The translations under genes and the position numbers were made by a program. From positions 1 through 36,848 of the forward strand of contig DCAE01000042.1 in the NCBI GenBank assembly GCA_002311385.1: a stretch of DNA of 36,848 nt, read 5' to 3'. The stretch comes from Dehalococcoidia bacterium UBA1141. Lineage in GTDB: Bacteria; Chloroflexota; Dehalococcoidia; Lucifugimonadales; UBA3495. Positions 23,246 to 31,572 of this stretch are shown here, piece after piece. A model generated the notes under the pieces. The model was given only the letters and a program-made list of their open reading frames with translations, was not told where the DNA came from and did not search any database. The stretch's first letter is position 1. Each line of letters starts with the position of its first letter.

Positions 23246-25099
23246 TTAGGAAATCACCGGCAGCACCACATTGGATGGACAGATCAGGCTATGGTATATG
23301 GTGTTCCGGGCTGGAACCTTGACCGGCGATACACCCGGGTTTTCGCCTGTGTTTCCGTTTACATCGAAACGGGGAAAATTGCTGGAAGAAACATCCAGCC
23401 GAATCCGGTGGCCACGGGCAAATAGGTTGCTGGTGGGTAGTATCTGGATTGTCACCGAATAGATTTGGCCCGGCTGCATCAACTCGGTCTTCTCCCAAGA
23501 GTCCCTGAATTTAGCCCGCAGGATGCCATCCGTTAGGTTCAATGCATAACCTTCGGGGTAATCTTCGGACGGTGGGTAGACGTCGAGCAGCTTGGCAGTG
23601 AAATCGGTGTCAACCGCCGATGACGACACCCATAGATTGACGCTAATCGGCCCAGTGACCTCTAATTCCTCCAAAAGCGCGTCGGTCTGGAACACGACGA
23701 CATCAGGGCGGGTGGCCAAGGGCAGGTAAGGCGCTCGGGAACCGTAAAATGCCGGGGACTCCCGCTGGTCAAACCCTCCAGCCTCCATGATGGGTCGGCC
23801 CGATGATATGTTGCCGCCTATTGTCGGCACAGGGGCATCAGGGTCAAACAGGTAAGAAGTGCTGTCCTGTTCTATTAGCTGATTCGTGACATCATCATGA
23901 GGCTGGGACGATAAGATTCCCCCAGGCTTCAAGTAGAAAGGGGTGACTTTTGCGCGTGCCAATGGCCACTCATTTTCGGCTCGCCATTCACCTCCGTGAT
24001 CCAAGCGATGATTGGAATCGCGTTTTCCGGAACCTCCACCCATGACGAAAATCCTGACCGAAGGTTCTTCCAGCCACCATTCCTCTAGTCCCTTGAGCCA
24101 CCGGTCAAAGAACCGCAATCGCAGGTAGTTATAGTCTAGGTCTAGATTATGATCCAAGGTAGACTGGGCGCCCATGTCGGCGTCGCCAGAGTGGGTGACG
24201 GTGCGGGCACCGTGAGTCCAAGGTCCCATAATCAGACTCACGTTTTCGATTCTATCCGACAAGGCCACAAAGTTATCGGTAGTACTGCGTGCGTATGGGT
24301 CGTACCAACTTCCCATGTGTACTTGAGGCACGGTAGAAAATTCGTCGTAATGGGCCTCGGCGCACAATCCTCCTTGACGCCAATAATCGTCATATATCTC
24401 GTGGGACCATATTTCAAACAAGTAATCTTCGTAGTCCTTAGTCCACTGCAGCGGTGAGTGGCCTTTCTTCCAGGGGAATTTTTGAAACCAGTCGTGGATG
24501 TTTTGCCGCTCCAATGCGGCCTTGGTCACCATGGGATCGGCATTGGCTTGAGCACTATGCATCGCCTCATTGAAAGCCCAAGTGACTTGGCGGAGTTCAA
24601 AGGCGCCTCCGTTCCGGCAACCGCTTAGGAAGGCGTTGGAGAAGCCGCCCGAGTCCAGCCACATACAAGCAAGCAGGTTGGGATTCAGGCAAGCCACCGC
24701 AGCCTGCGTATGGGCAGCGTAGGACAATCCGAAGGTGCCCACTTTGCCGTTACACCAAGGTTGTTTGCCAATCCACTCCAATGTGTCGTATCCGTCGAAT
24801 CCTTCATCGACGTACTTGGTGAAGCCACCGTCTGAAGCGTAGCGCCCCCGGCAGTCCTGGACCACCGTAATGTATCCATGGCTGGCGAAGAAACTTGCTT
24901 CAAGTACCGGGGCCTCGGTGGACTTGTTGTAAGGGGTACGGTGTAGGAGCACCGGCAGCGGCCCGGCCACGGCCAGACCGTCGGTGGCTGGACTGTGAAT
25001 ATCCGCAGCCAGGTTCGCCCCGTCACGCATGGGCACCGCCAGGTCGTACTGGGAATGGACCTGAAAGTCGGGCTCGATTAGATCATTTTTTGGAGTCAA
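23246..25099 (-). CDS. CocE/NonD family (S15) hydrolase
   Basis: A 617-residue X-Pro dipeptidyl-peptidase/cocaine-esterase-type hydrolase. The alpha/beta-hydrolase half has PVLLHRTPYNK, VVQDCRGRYASDG and the nucleophile Ser126 in GTFGLSYAAH. The catalytic His lies in MGPWTHGARTV. The C-terminal jelly-roll domain has GPISVNLWVSSSAVDTDFTAKL and GHRIRLDVSSSNFPRFD, the usual S15 C-terminal motifs. No signal peptide is present, so the enzyme is probably cytoplasmic. The start is TTG 25099. A second hydrolase lies 72 bp upstream on the same strand, and the two may be co-transcribed. Confidence 0.93.
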   Translation of the reverse strand: MTPKNDLIEPDFQVHSQYDLAVPMRDGANLAADIHSPATDGLAVAGPLPVLLHRTPYNKSTEAPVLEASFFASHGYITVVQDCRGRYASDGGFTKYVDEGFDGYDTLEWIGKQPWCNGKVGTFGLSYAAHTQAAVACLNPNLLACMWLDSGGFSNAFLSGCRNGGAFELRQVTWAFNEAMHSAQANADPMVTKAALERQNIHDWFQKFPWKKGHSPLQWTKDYEDYLFEIWSHEIYDDYWRQGGLCAEAHYDEFSTVPQVHMGSWYDPYARSTTDNFVALSDRIENVSLIMGPWTHGARTVTHSGDADMGAQSTLDHNLDLDYNYLRLRFFDRWLKGLEEWWLEEPSVRIFVMGGGSGKRDSNHRLDHGGEWRAENEWPLARAKVTPFYLKPGGILSSQPHDDVTNQLIEQDSTSYLFDPDAPVPTIGGNISSGRPIMEAGGFDQRESPAFYGSRAPYLPLATRPDVVVFQTDALLEELEVTGPISVNLWVSSSAVDTDFTAKLLDVYPPSEDYPEGYALNLTDGILRAKFRDSWEKTELMQPGQIYSVTIQILPTSNLFARGHRIRLDVSSSNFPRFDVNGNTGENPGVSPVKVPARNTIYHSLICPSNVVLPVIS

Positions 25100-25171
25100 A
25101 TCTGGCAGCTCAAATATTGTGGGCTTATTTTATGGATCTCTCGAGAAGCGAATGGGCTGGACGAAGATTGG

Positions 25172-26041
25172 CTAAACCTTAGCAGCTTGTGACTTCAGTG
25201 ACGCTAGCCATCTCAAAACAGTCGTAGCAGCTTCCTTCTTCTTGTTGGCGATGGCATGGTCGCCGCCATCAATAATCACATACTCAGCCTTGGGGCTGTT
25301 CACGGCGGCCTCAGCCATGTCTTTCGCCATGTTCAGCAACCTGGTGTGAGTTTCCAGCGAGCCCCCCACAATAAACATGGGTATTTTGATATTCGGCGCC
25401 AGATTAACCAAATTGTAGCGTTCTTCGATGCCATGCTTGTCCAAGTAAGACGTGGCGCCAAACAACTGCTTTATAGGGAAATCGGCATCGAACAATTCGA
25501 GGCCCTTCCCTGCCGCCACTAACTCTTGAGCCTTACGGATCAATTCGCTAAACTCCTGGGAGTCTTCGGAGGCCTGGTAGTAAGCGTAGGATAGTCGAAC
25601 CGGCGATATAGGTATGACGGCGGCGACCCGCTGATCATCCTGGGTAGCGGCATAGTAAGCAACCCTCACAGCCCCCATGCTATGACCAAGTAATGCGATG
25701 TGACGGTATCCAGCGTTCCACAGGTAATCAACGCTCGCTTTTAGGTCTAGGTTGGTTTCATCGAGAATCTCGTAGGCGTTGCCGTAATTAACCCGGTTAG
25801 CGGCATCGACCCATACTGTGTCATGGGCCGTAGTATTAAGAGCCAGGCAGGCATATCCAATCTTACGCAATTCCTCAGCCGTTTCCCTTGTGAGGGGATC
25901 GGAAAAGTTCGTATAAGAGCCGTGAATCAGCAAAACAGCGTCTACCGGCCCAATAGGCTCGGCGTCCAATGGAGGGGCGAAGAAAGCTCCATCAAGTCGG
26001 ACGCCATTAGCATTGTTTACGCTCATTAGGTCTACCAGCAT
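25172..26041 (-). CDS. Alpha/beta hydrolase
   Basis: A 289-residue hydrolase. The oxyanion region is VLLIHGSYTNF, the nucleophile elbow is LLGHSMGAV (Ser121), and the catalytic His is in IDGGDHAIAN near the end. It resembles dienelactone-hydrolase or serine-aminopeptidase-type proteins. The substrate is unknown. The ATG is preceded by GAGG at good spacing. It lies first in a likely two-gene unit with the CocE-type hydrolase. Confidence 0.88.
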   Translation of the reverse strand: MLVDLMSVNNANGVRLDGAFFAPPLDAEPIGPVDAVLLIHGSYTNFSDPLTRETAEELRKIGYACLALNTTAHDTVWVDAANRVNYGNAYEILDETNLDLKASVDYLWNAGYRHIALLGHSMGAVRVAYYAATQDDQRVAAVIPISPVRLSYAYYQASEDSQEFSELIRKAQELVAAGKGLELFDADFPIKQLFGATSYLDKHGIEERYNLVNLAPNIKIPMFIVGGSLETHTRLLNMAKDMAEAAVNSPKAEYVIIDGGDHAIANKKKEAATTVLRWLASLKSQAAKV

Positions 26042-26378
26042 ATTCGCTTACCTCAAATGTGAATACTCAACAATCGTGAACCGTTAGAAACTACCTAACC
26101 AGGCCGCCCAAGAATCGCGGCGGCGTCAATTCTAAGCGTAGCAATCTATTGACGCAACCAAGGACCAATCTGGGCTTGCCGGATGATTCTTGCCGGATGA
26201 TTAAGTAAATCAAGGTCTAATAAGGTTGCGCGTCGGCACTAAATTCTCCAAAATAGATGACACCAGATAGGATGACTTTAAAACGGTTGGGTATTAATAT
26301 CGCTTATTAAGAGCAAAATCGCACCGGGGAATTGCGCCGCTTGGCATTTGCACCTGGTTTATATAGGAGGGACTTGAT
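26042..26378. other. Divergent intergenic region, 337 bp
   Basis: It separates the hydrolase pair (leftward) from the thioredoxin-reductase-like gene (rightward). It holds a perfect 14-bp tandem duplication (26175-26202). I see no convincing -35/-10 pair, gene or RNA. Confidence 0.55.
26175..26202. repeat. Perfect 14-bp tandem duplication
   Basis: CTTGCCGGATGATT occurs twice back to back. It is one of several short tandem duplications in the spacers of this window. Confidence 0.95.
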
Positions 26379-27305
26379 TTGGCTAATGATTACGATGTTT
26401 TGGTTGTCGGAGGCGGGCTTGCCGGACTAACCGCCAGTATGTTTGGGGCCCGCCACGGGCTGAAGACCGGTCTTATCGAACAAATGATGGGCGGAGCCCA
26501 AATCATAAATATCGAGAAGATTGAGAACTTCCCCGGATTTCCCCAAGGGATTGCTGGAGCCGAGCTCGCCCCTGCGGTGCAAGAACAAGCCATGAACGCC
26601 GGTGCCGAGTTCATCATGGCAGAGGCAACGGGTGTGTCCCGCGACGGAAATTACAAGGTCGTCGCCACTGATGCCGGAGAGTACCGGGCCAAGGTTGTCA
26701 TCATGGCCGCCGGTTCCACGCTCCGCAAGCTGGGTATTCCAGGCGAAGAGGAAATGTTCGGCCGGGGTGTGTCCCACTGCGCCACATGTGACGGTCCTCT
26801 CTATATGGGGCAGGTGGTGGGGGTTGTGGGAGGAGGAGACTCGGCCGCTGACGAGGCTCTGACCTTGACCCAGTACGCTGGCCGCGTGCTGCTGTTCCAC
26901 AAATCACAGCAATTGGACGCCCAGAAAGTCTTGGCGGATCGGGTGTACGAAGACCGGCGCATCGAGGTGGTATACAATTCCATCGTAGAAGCGGTGATTG
27001 GGGAAGATACGGTATCCGGTGTGCGGGTCCGTAACGTGGTTACTAACATTGAAAATCTGGTCGACCTGACCGGCCTGTTCGTTTACGTCGGGCTGGAACC
27101 CAACTCCCAGATGCTACAAGGACTGGTAAAGCTGGATAATGCCGGCCATATCCCCGTGAATGTGTCCATGGAGACCGAGATTCCCGGCCTTTATGCCGCT
27201 GGCGACATCCGTCAGAATTCAGCTTCCCAATTGGTGACATCAGCCGGGGACGGCGCCACGGCAGCCGGGGCCGCATTCAAATATATCAACAGCCAAAACT
27301 GGTAG
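26379..27305 (+). CDS. Thioredoxin-reductase-like FAD oxidoreductase
   Basis: A 308-residue flavoprotein. The FAD motif is DVLVVGGGLAGLTA (5-18), the redox disulfide is CATC (134-137) in VSHCATCDGP, the pyridine-nucleotide motif is VGVVGGGDSAADEA, and the second FAD motif is IPGLYAAGDI. It matches TrxB in length and order. In place of the TrxB HRRDxFRA loop that binds the NADPH 2'-phosphate it has HKSQQLDA (174-181), so NADPH specificity is doubtful. NADH, ferredoxin or no nucleotide are alternatives. The start is TTG 26379 after AGGAGG. The CoA-binding gene follows by 46 bp. Confidence 0.9.
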   Translation: MANDYDVLVVGGGLAGLTASMFGARHGLKTGLIEQMMGGAQIINIEKIENFPGFPQGIAGAELAPAVQEQAMNAGAEFIMAEATGVSRDGNYKVVATDAGEYRAKVVIMAAGSTLRKLGIPGEEEMFGRGVSHCATCDGPLYMGQVVGVVGGGDSAADEALTLTQYAGRVLLFHKSQQLDAQKVLADRVYEDRRIEVVYNSIVEAVIGEDTVSGVRVRNVVTNIENLVDLTGLFVYVGLEPNSQMLQGLVKLDNAGHIPVNVSMETEIPGLYAAGDIRQNSASQLVTSAGDGATAAGAAFKYINSQNW

Positions 27306-27337
27306 CAGCCCATTCTCACTGGTAGCAGCCCGTTCCC
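27298..27337 (+). repeat. 20-bp imperfect tandem duplication at the trxB-like stop
   Basis: The unit ACTGGTAGCAGCCCATTCTC, containing the stop codon, is followed directly by ACTGGTAGCAGCCCGTTCCC; 18 of 20 bases match. Confidence 0.9.
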
Positions 27338-27351
27338 GGAGGAATCCTATC

Positions 27352-27729
27352 TTGCCGGAGACTCAAATGGATTTAGTAGAAGAGCAACTGCGCAACAGCA
27401 AGACCATCGCCGTGGTTGGCTTGTCCGACAACCCGGACCGAATCAGCTACCGAGTATCCAAATACATGCAGTCCCAAGGTTACCGGATTATCCCCGTCAA
27501 CCCCATGATTCAAGAGGCATTGGGGGAGACGAGCTACCCGGACCTAAAATCTGTCCCGGAACCGATCGACATGGTGGACATATTCCGGCGTTCCGAGTTG
27601 GTGGCCCCGGTGGTGGATGAGGCCATAGAGGTGGGCGTCAAGTATATCTGGATGCAAGATGGGGTCGTTGACGCTGTGGCTGCCGCCAAATCCGAGGCTG
27701 TTGGCATTCCAGTCATCATGGACGATTGA
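27352..27729 (+). CDS. CoA-binding domain protein (YccU-like)
   Basis: A 125-residue CoA_binding_2 Rossmann protein. Typical segments are SKTIAVVGLSDNPDRISYRVSK, YRIIPVNPM, MVDIFRRSELVAPVVDEAI and KYIWMQDGVVDAVAAAKSEA. The family usually continues past VMDRC to about 140 residues; this one ends at VIMDD with TGA. The start is TTG 27352 with GGAGG upstream, 46 bp after the flavoprotein on the same strand. Its role is unproven; the family binds CoA or an acyl-CoA. Confidence 0.88.
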   Translation: MPETQMDLVEEQLRNSKTIAVVGLSDNPDRISYRVSKYMQSQGYRIIPVNPMIQEALGETSYPDLKSVPEPIDMVDIFRRSELVAPVVDEAIEVGVKYIWMQDGVVDAVAAAKSEAVGIPVIMDD

Positions 27730-27883
27730 ACCCTCCGCCAGCATCGCCGCCGGTTCGGCGGCTAAAAGGCCAGCGAGTAACTCACTCTCCACGACATCGG
27801 AAGCTTCCACAGGAGGTCACTAACCCCACCTCCGAGCGCTCCAGCCGTCTTTTCGGCCTGAGTTGGAAAGACAACACTTCTAG

Positions 27884-27912
27884 TTGACAGTCTTGAAGTC
27901 AGTCCTTAATAT
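27884..27912 (+). promoter_or_regulatory. Sigma70-like promoter of the DUF1800 operon
   Basis: Perfect TTGACA (27884-27889), 17 bp, and TAATAT (27907-27912, four of six). The start codon at 28037 is about 120 nt downstream of the expected start point. It is the best -35 in the window. Confidence 0.62.
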
Positions 27913-27998
27913 CCCCATATTAGGCTCTACAGCCACAATCCTGCCTTTGGCGGGCACAAACTAACTCTGACAAGATTCAGTAAATTCCCGTATACCCG

Positions 27999-28022
27999 GC
28001 GGATACTCCAGCGGATACTCCA
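27999..28022 (+). repeat. Perfect 12-bp tandem duplication
   Basis: GCGGATACTCCA occurs twice in direct succession 14 bp before the DUF1800 start. Confidence 0.92.
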
Positions 28023-28036
28023 ATAGGAGAGAGAAA

Positions 28037-29443
28037 ATGGCCAGTGAAGATATCCAATTGATGGCCCACCTGATGCGCCGCGCCGGATTCGGCGCCAGCT
28101 ACGAAGAATTGGAACGGCGAGCGGCCAAGGGATACGAAGCCACAGTGGAAGAACTGCTAAATCCCGAAGAGCAGCCCGACTTGGACATGGATATCCTCCA
28201 GCGTTATTACGTCGAATGGAAGGAAATGAACGCCTTGGAGGTTAATCAGGCCTACCTGACCTACAGAATGATTAACACCCCTAGGCCTCTTCAAGAGAAA
28301 GTCGCGCTTTTTTGGCATGGCATTCTCTGCTCAGGAAACTCCAAGTGCGAACATGGTGGACAGATACAAGTCCAGATAGATATGTTCCGCCAGTTGGGTA
28401 TGGGCAGCTTCCCCAAATTGCTGCTGGAGTTGTCCTTGGACCCGGCGATGGTGTTTTACTTGGACAACTGCATGAGCCATAAGCACGCCATCAATGAGAA
28501 CTACGGTAGAGAGCTACTTGAGTTGTTCTCCTTGGGTGTGGGCATGGACGGCCACCCCAATTACTCGGAAGAGGACGTGAAGTCCTGCGCTAGGGCTTTC
28601 ACCGGCTGGACAATCACCAACGCCATTCCTCGTTACCCATACGGTCGTTACTACGCAGGGTTTATCTTCAACGATGGAGACCACGACGCCGAGGAGAAGA
28701 CTTTCTTGGGCGAGACCGGCAATTGGAATGGCGAGGACATCATAAATATCATTGCTCGCCAGCCAGCCGCCGCCAGATTCATTTCCAGGCACCTCTACAA
28801 TTTCTTTGTGGCCGATGAAACCCAGATACCTTCTTGGCAGGACAGTCCTCCCAGAGACATGGAGGCCATCAAGCTACTGGAGGCGGAGTATTTCCGGTCC
28901 GACTACGATATTCGGTCCATGCTCCGGGTCCTGTTCAATTCCGACTTTTTTAAGAATGCCCGGTTCGCCAAAGTCAAAAGCCCAGCAGAAGCGGTTATCA
29001 GCACCTTGCGCATCGTGGGAGACTTCACCACACCCAAGCCTGGCCTTCACCAGATGGCCATGGAGATTCGCTACATGGGGCAAGACCTGATGAACCCGCC
29101 CACGGTGGAAGGTTGGCACACGGGGCAGGAGTGGATTGATAGCGGAACGCTGGTTGAGCGCATCAACTTTGCCGCCGACCAAGTGGGCAACACCAGCCTG
29201 CCGGGAGTAAAAATCATCATCAGCCGATTGTCGGCCGACGAGCGGGCTCAGTCGCCGGAGGGCTTGGTGGAAGCTTGCTTGGACATGCTGGGTACCTACA
29301 AGCTACCCGAGGAGACCCACAAGGAGTTGGTGGACCACGTTGCCAAGGGCGGCCAGCTTCAGCCGGACAGCCAAGAGTACGCTGGGCGGGTGGGACAAGT
29401 GCTGCAACTCATCGTCGCTACGCAGGAATACCAGTTCGCTTAG
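28037..29443 (+). CDS. DUF1800 domain protein, without signal peptide
   Basis: A 468-residue DUF1800 protein. Typical segments are AHLMRRAGFGASYEELE, KVALFWHGILCSGNSKC, NYGRELLELFSLGVG, EDVKSCARAFTGWTI, NIIARQPAAARFISRHLYNFF and the end LGTYKLPEETHKEL. Most members are exported, but here the protein starts directly with the family's first helix and no signal is seen. Function is unknown. It nearly always accompanies DUF1501, which is present two genes on. AGGAG precedes the ATG and a good promoter lies upstream. Confidence 0.93.
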   Translation: MASEDIQLMAHLMRRAGFGASYEELERRAAKGYEATVEELLNPEEQPDLDMDILQRYYVEWKEMNALEVNQAYLTYRMINTPRPLQEKVALFWHGILCSGNSKCEHGGQIQVQIDMFRQLGMGSFPKLLLELSLDPAMVFYLDNCMSHKHAINENYGRELLELFSLGVGMDGHPNYSEEDVKSCARAFTGWTITNAIPRYPYGRYYAGFIFNDGDHDAEEKTFLGETGNWNGEDIINIIARQPAAARFISRHLYNFFVADETQIPSWQDSPPRDMEAIKLLEAEYFRSDYDIRSMLRVLFNSDFFKNARFAKVKSPAEAVISTLRIVGDFTTPKPGLHQMAMEIRYMGQDLMNPPTVEGWHTGQEWIDSGTLVERINFAADQVGNTSLPGVKIIISRLSADERAQSPEGLVEACLDMLGTYKLPEETHKELVDHVAKGGQLQPDSQEYAGRVGQVLQLIVATQEYQFA

Positions 29444-29446
29444 AAA

Positions 29447-29468
29447 ACTGGTAGAAGACTGGTACAAG
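29447..29468 (+). repeat. 11-bp imperfect tandem duplication after DUF1800
   Basis: ACTGGTAGAAG and ACTGGTACAAG are adjacent (10 of 11 match), 3 bp after the DUF1800 stop. Confidence 0.85.
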
Positions 29469-29528
29469 ACAGATAGAACACCGGATAACCAATTCAAATA
29501 AAAAATCAATAAGAATTTGGAGCGGCAA

Positions 29529-30284
29529 ATGGGCCGATTAGATGGCAAGGTAGTTCTGATTAGCGGTGGGGCAAGGGGTCAGGGGGCCACTGAAGCAAAA
29601 ATGATGGCCAACGAAGGGGCCAAGGTGGTCTTCGGAGACATCCTGGGCGACGAAGGCAAGAAGGTTGAAGCCGAGATTGCCGAGCTGGGACTTGAAGCCA
29701 CCTACGTTCACCTGGACGTTACGAAGGAGGCCGATTGGATATCGGCTGTCGAGACCGCCGTCAACCGGTACGGCAAGCTGGATATTTTGGTCAACAATGC
29801 GGGAATCCTGATTCGTAAGAGCATCGAAGAGACCACTGAAGAGGATTGGGACCGCATCATGGCCATCAACGCCAAGGGCGTGTTTTTTGGCACCAAACAC
29901 TCCATTCCGGCCATGCGCCAGGCAGGAGGGGGCTCGATAGTTAATATCTCATCCACTGCCGGTCTGGTTGGCAGTTTGGACGGGTCGCCCAGCTACACAG
30001 CCACCAAGGGGGCGGTGCGGCTGTTCACCAAAGCGACAGCGATTCAATACGCCAAAGAAAACATCCGCTGCAATTCGGTCCATCCCGGTCCCATCGACAC
30101 CGAGATGATTAAGGACACCATGTCCGACCCGGAGCGAATGGAGCGGCGCATGCAGCGCCTGCCGTTAAAGAAGATTGGAACCGTGGAAGATATTGCCTAC
30201 GGGGTGATATACCTGGCCTCCGACGAAGCATCATTCGTCACCGGGTCTGAACTGGTCATAGACGGAGGCACCACCGCTGAGTAA
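29529..30284 (+). CDS. Short-chain dehydrogenase/reductase
   Basis: A 251-residue classical SDR. The cofactor motif SGGARGQGATEA has an Asp at the end of the second strand (VVFGDI), which favours NAD over NADP. NNAG is present, as are the active-site Ser in NISSTAG and the Tyr-Lys pair in SYTATKGAV. The IDGG ending is also present. The substrate is unknown. ATG 29529 follows GGAG at good spacing; an in-frame TTG at 29517 is less likely. It sits between DUF1800 and DUF1501 on the same strand, 85 and 97 bp from its neighbours. Confidence 0.93.
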   Translation: MGRLDGKVVLISGGARGQGATEAKMMANEGAKVVFGDILGDEGKKVEAEIAELGLEATYVHLDVTKEADWISAVETAVNRYGKLDILVNNAGILIRKSIEETTEEDWDRIMAINAKGVFFGTKHSIPAMRQAGGGSIVNISSTAGLVGSLDGSPSYTATKGAVRLFTKATAIQYAKENIRCNSVHPGPIDTEMIKDTMSDPERMERRMQRLPLKKIGTVEDIAYGVIYLASDEASFVTGSELVIDGGTTAE

Positions 30285-30381
30285 GTGACCTTCTGCGCTC
30301 AGCAACGTCCTTCGACAGGCTCTATATGAGCGGCAAGTGTTCCCGGTTTCGCGGATAATAGAATCAGGCAAGGAGCATTAA

Positions 30382-31512
30382 ATGACTTCCAACAAGAGAG
30401 ACCCGGTGTTGGTGGTGCTTCAACTCTCCGGCGGGAACGACGCCCTGAACACCGTGGTTCCTTACGGTGACCCAAACTACACAGACAACCGGCCAGCGGT
30501 GCGGGTTCCCGAAGACCAGGTTCTTCAGATTGATGACTACATCGGGCTTCACCCGTCCATGGGCCCGTTGAAAGACCTCTACGATCAAGGGAAGATGGCC
30601 ATAGTCCAAGGCATAGGCTATCCCAACCCCAACCGTTCCCACTTTCGCTCGATGGATATTTGGCACACCTGTGAGCCGGACAAGATTGGGACCGAAGGCT
30701 GGATGGGCAGAGCGATTCGAGAACTGGACCCCAAGGGCGAAAACGTGTTGACCGGCGTCAATTTTGGCCGGGGACTGCCCAGGGCCTTGGCTGCGCCGGA
30801 AGTGCCGGTGGCCTCAGTGGGCAACTTGGAGACTTACGGTGTGCTCACGGGCATCAACGATGACCAACGGGGAGAGGCTTTGGACATCTTTGCTCGCATG
30901 TATTCTCCAGCCATCGGCCGCAGCACGGTCACCGATTATCTATCCCGTACCGGCACCGATGCATTACATGGGGCGGACACTCTCAGCACCGCACCGGAGA
31001 AGTACTCATCCACCGTGGAGTACGGCAACAACTCGGTGGCCCAATACATGAGGAACATCGCCCAAGTCCATCTGGCGGAGTTGGGTACCCGGGTGCTGTA
31101 CACCACCGCGCCCTATAACAGCTTTGACACCCACGCCGGCCAGCTTACCGCCCACTCGAACCTTTGGACCGGCGCTTCCAATGCTGTCAGAGATTTCTAC
31201 CAAGACCTGAAAGAACATGACGCTTCCGACAGTGTGGTCATCTTGATTTTCACCGAATTCGGCCGCCGGGTTCACGATAATGGCTCAGGCACGGATCACG
31301 GCTCCGGCGGTATGGCATTCGTGGTAGGAGATGCTGTCAAGGGCGGCCTTTACGGAGAATACCCTTCTCTGGCGACGGACAAGCTGCTGGAAGGAGACCT
31401 TCAATTCAACAACGATTTCCGGGGCCTCTATTCCACTCTGCTAGAGCGATGGATGGGTCTGGACGCTAAACCTATCGTGGGCGGCGCTTTTGAGCAGATG
31501 GAATTTATTTAG
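30382..31512 (+). CDS. DUF1501 (alkaline-phosphatase-superfamily-like) protein
   Basis: A 376-residue DUF1501 protein. Segments are VLQLSGGNDALNTVVPYGD, YIGLHPSMGPLKDLYDQGKMAIVQGIGYPN, RSHFRSMDIWHT, FDTHAGQ and TEFGRRVHDNGSGTDHGSGG. The Asp and His residues in these match the metal-site positions of the superfamily. Most DUF1501 proteins carry a Tat signal; this one starts at the first core strand, so it is probably cytoplasmic. A strong AAGGAG precedes the ATG. It belongs to the DUF1800-SDR-DUF1501-NHL set. Confidence 0.93.
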   Translation: MTSNKRDPVLVVLQLSGGNDALNTVVPYGDPNYTDNRPAVRVPEDQVLQIDDYIGLHPSMGPLKDLYDQGKMAIVQGIGYPNPNRSHFRSMDIWHTCEPDKIGTEGWMGRAIRELDPKGENVLTGVNFGRGLPRALAAPEVPVASVGNLETYGVLTGINDDQRGEALDIFARMYSPAIGRSTVTDYLSRTGTDALHGADTLSTAPEKYSSTVEYGNNSVAQYMRNIAQVHLAELGTRVLYTTAPYNSFDTHAGQLTAHSNLWTGASNAVRDFYQDLKEHDASDSVVILIFTEFGRRVHDNGSGTDHGSGGMAFVVGDAVKGGLYGEYPSLATDKLLEGDLQFNNDFRGLYSTLLERWMGLDAKPIVGGAFEQMEFI

Positions 31513-31572
31513 GCGTTAGCTTTCAGCAAATCAACGTGATTTCAGGAAATTCTCAGCTAAGTGTGAGAGATA

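Larger units (their letters stand above)
27730..28036 (+). other. Intergenic region, 307 bp, upstream of DUF1800
   Basis: It holds a perfect GCCGCC/GGCGGC hairpin (27746-27762, loop GGTTC) 17 bp after the CoA-binding gene. This has no T-run and is only a weak terminator candidate. A good promoter (27884-27912) and a 12-bp tandem duplication (27999-28022) follow, leading to DUF1800. Confidence 0.65.

Noticed and set aside
30306..30322. CGTCCTTCGACAGGCTC before DUF1501, similar to a common intergenic repeat
   Set aside because: It is a single short partial copy without the rest of the element; it cannot be supported from this window.
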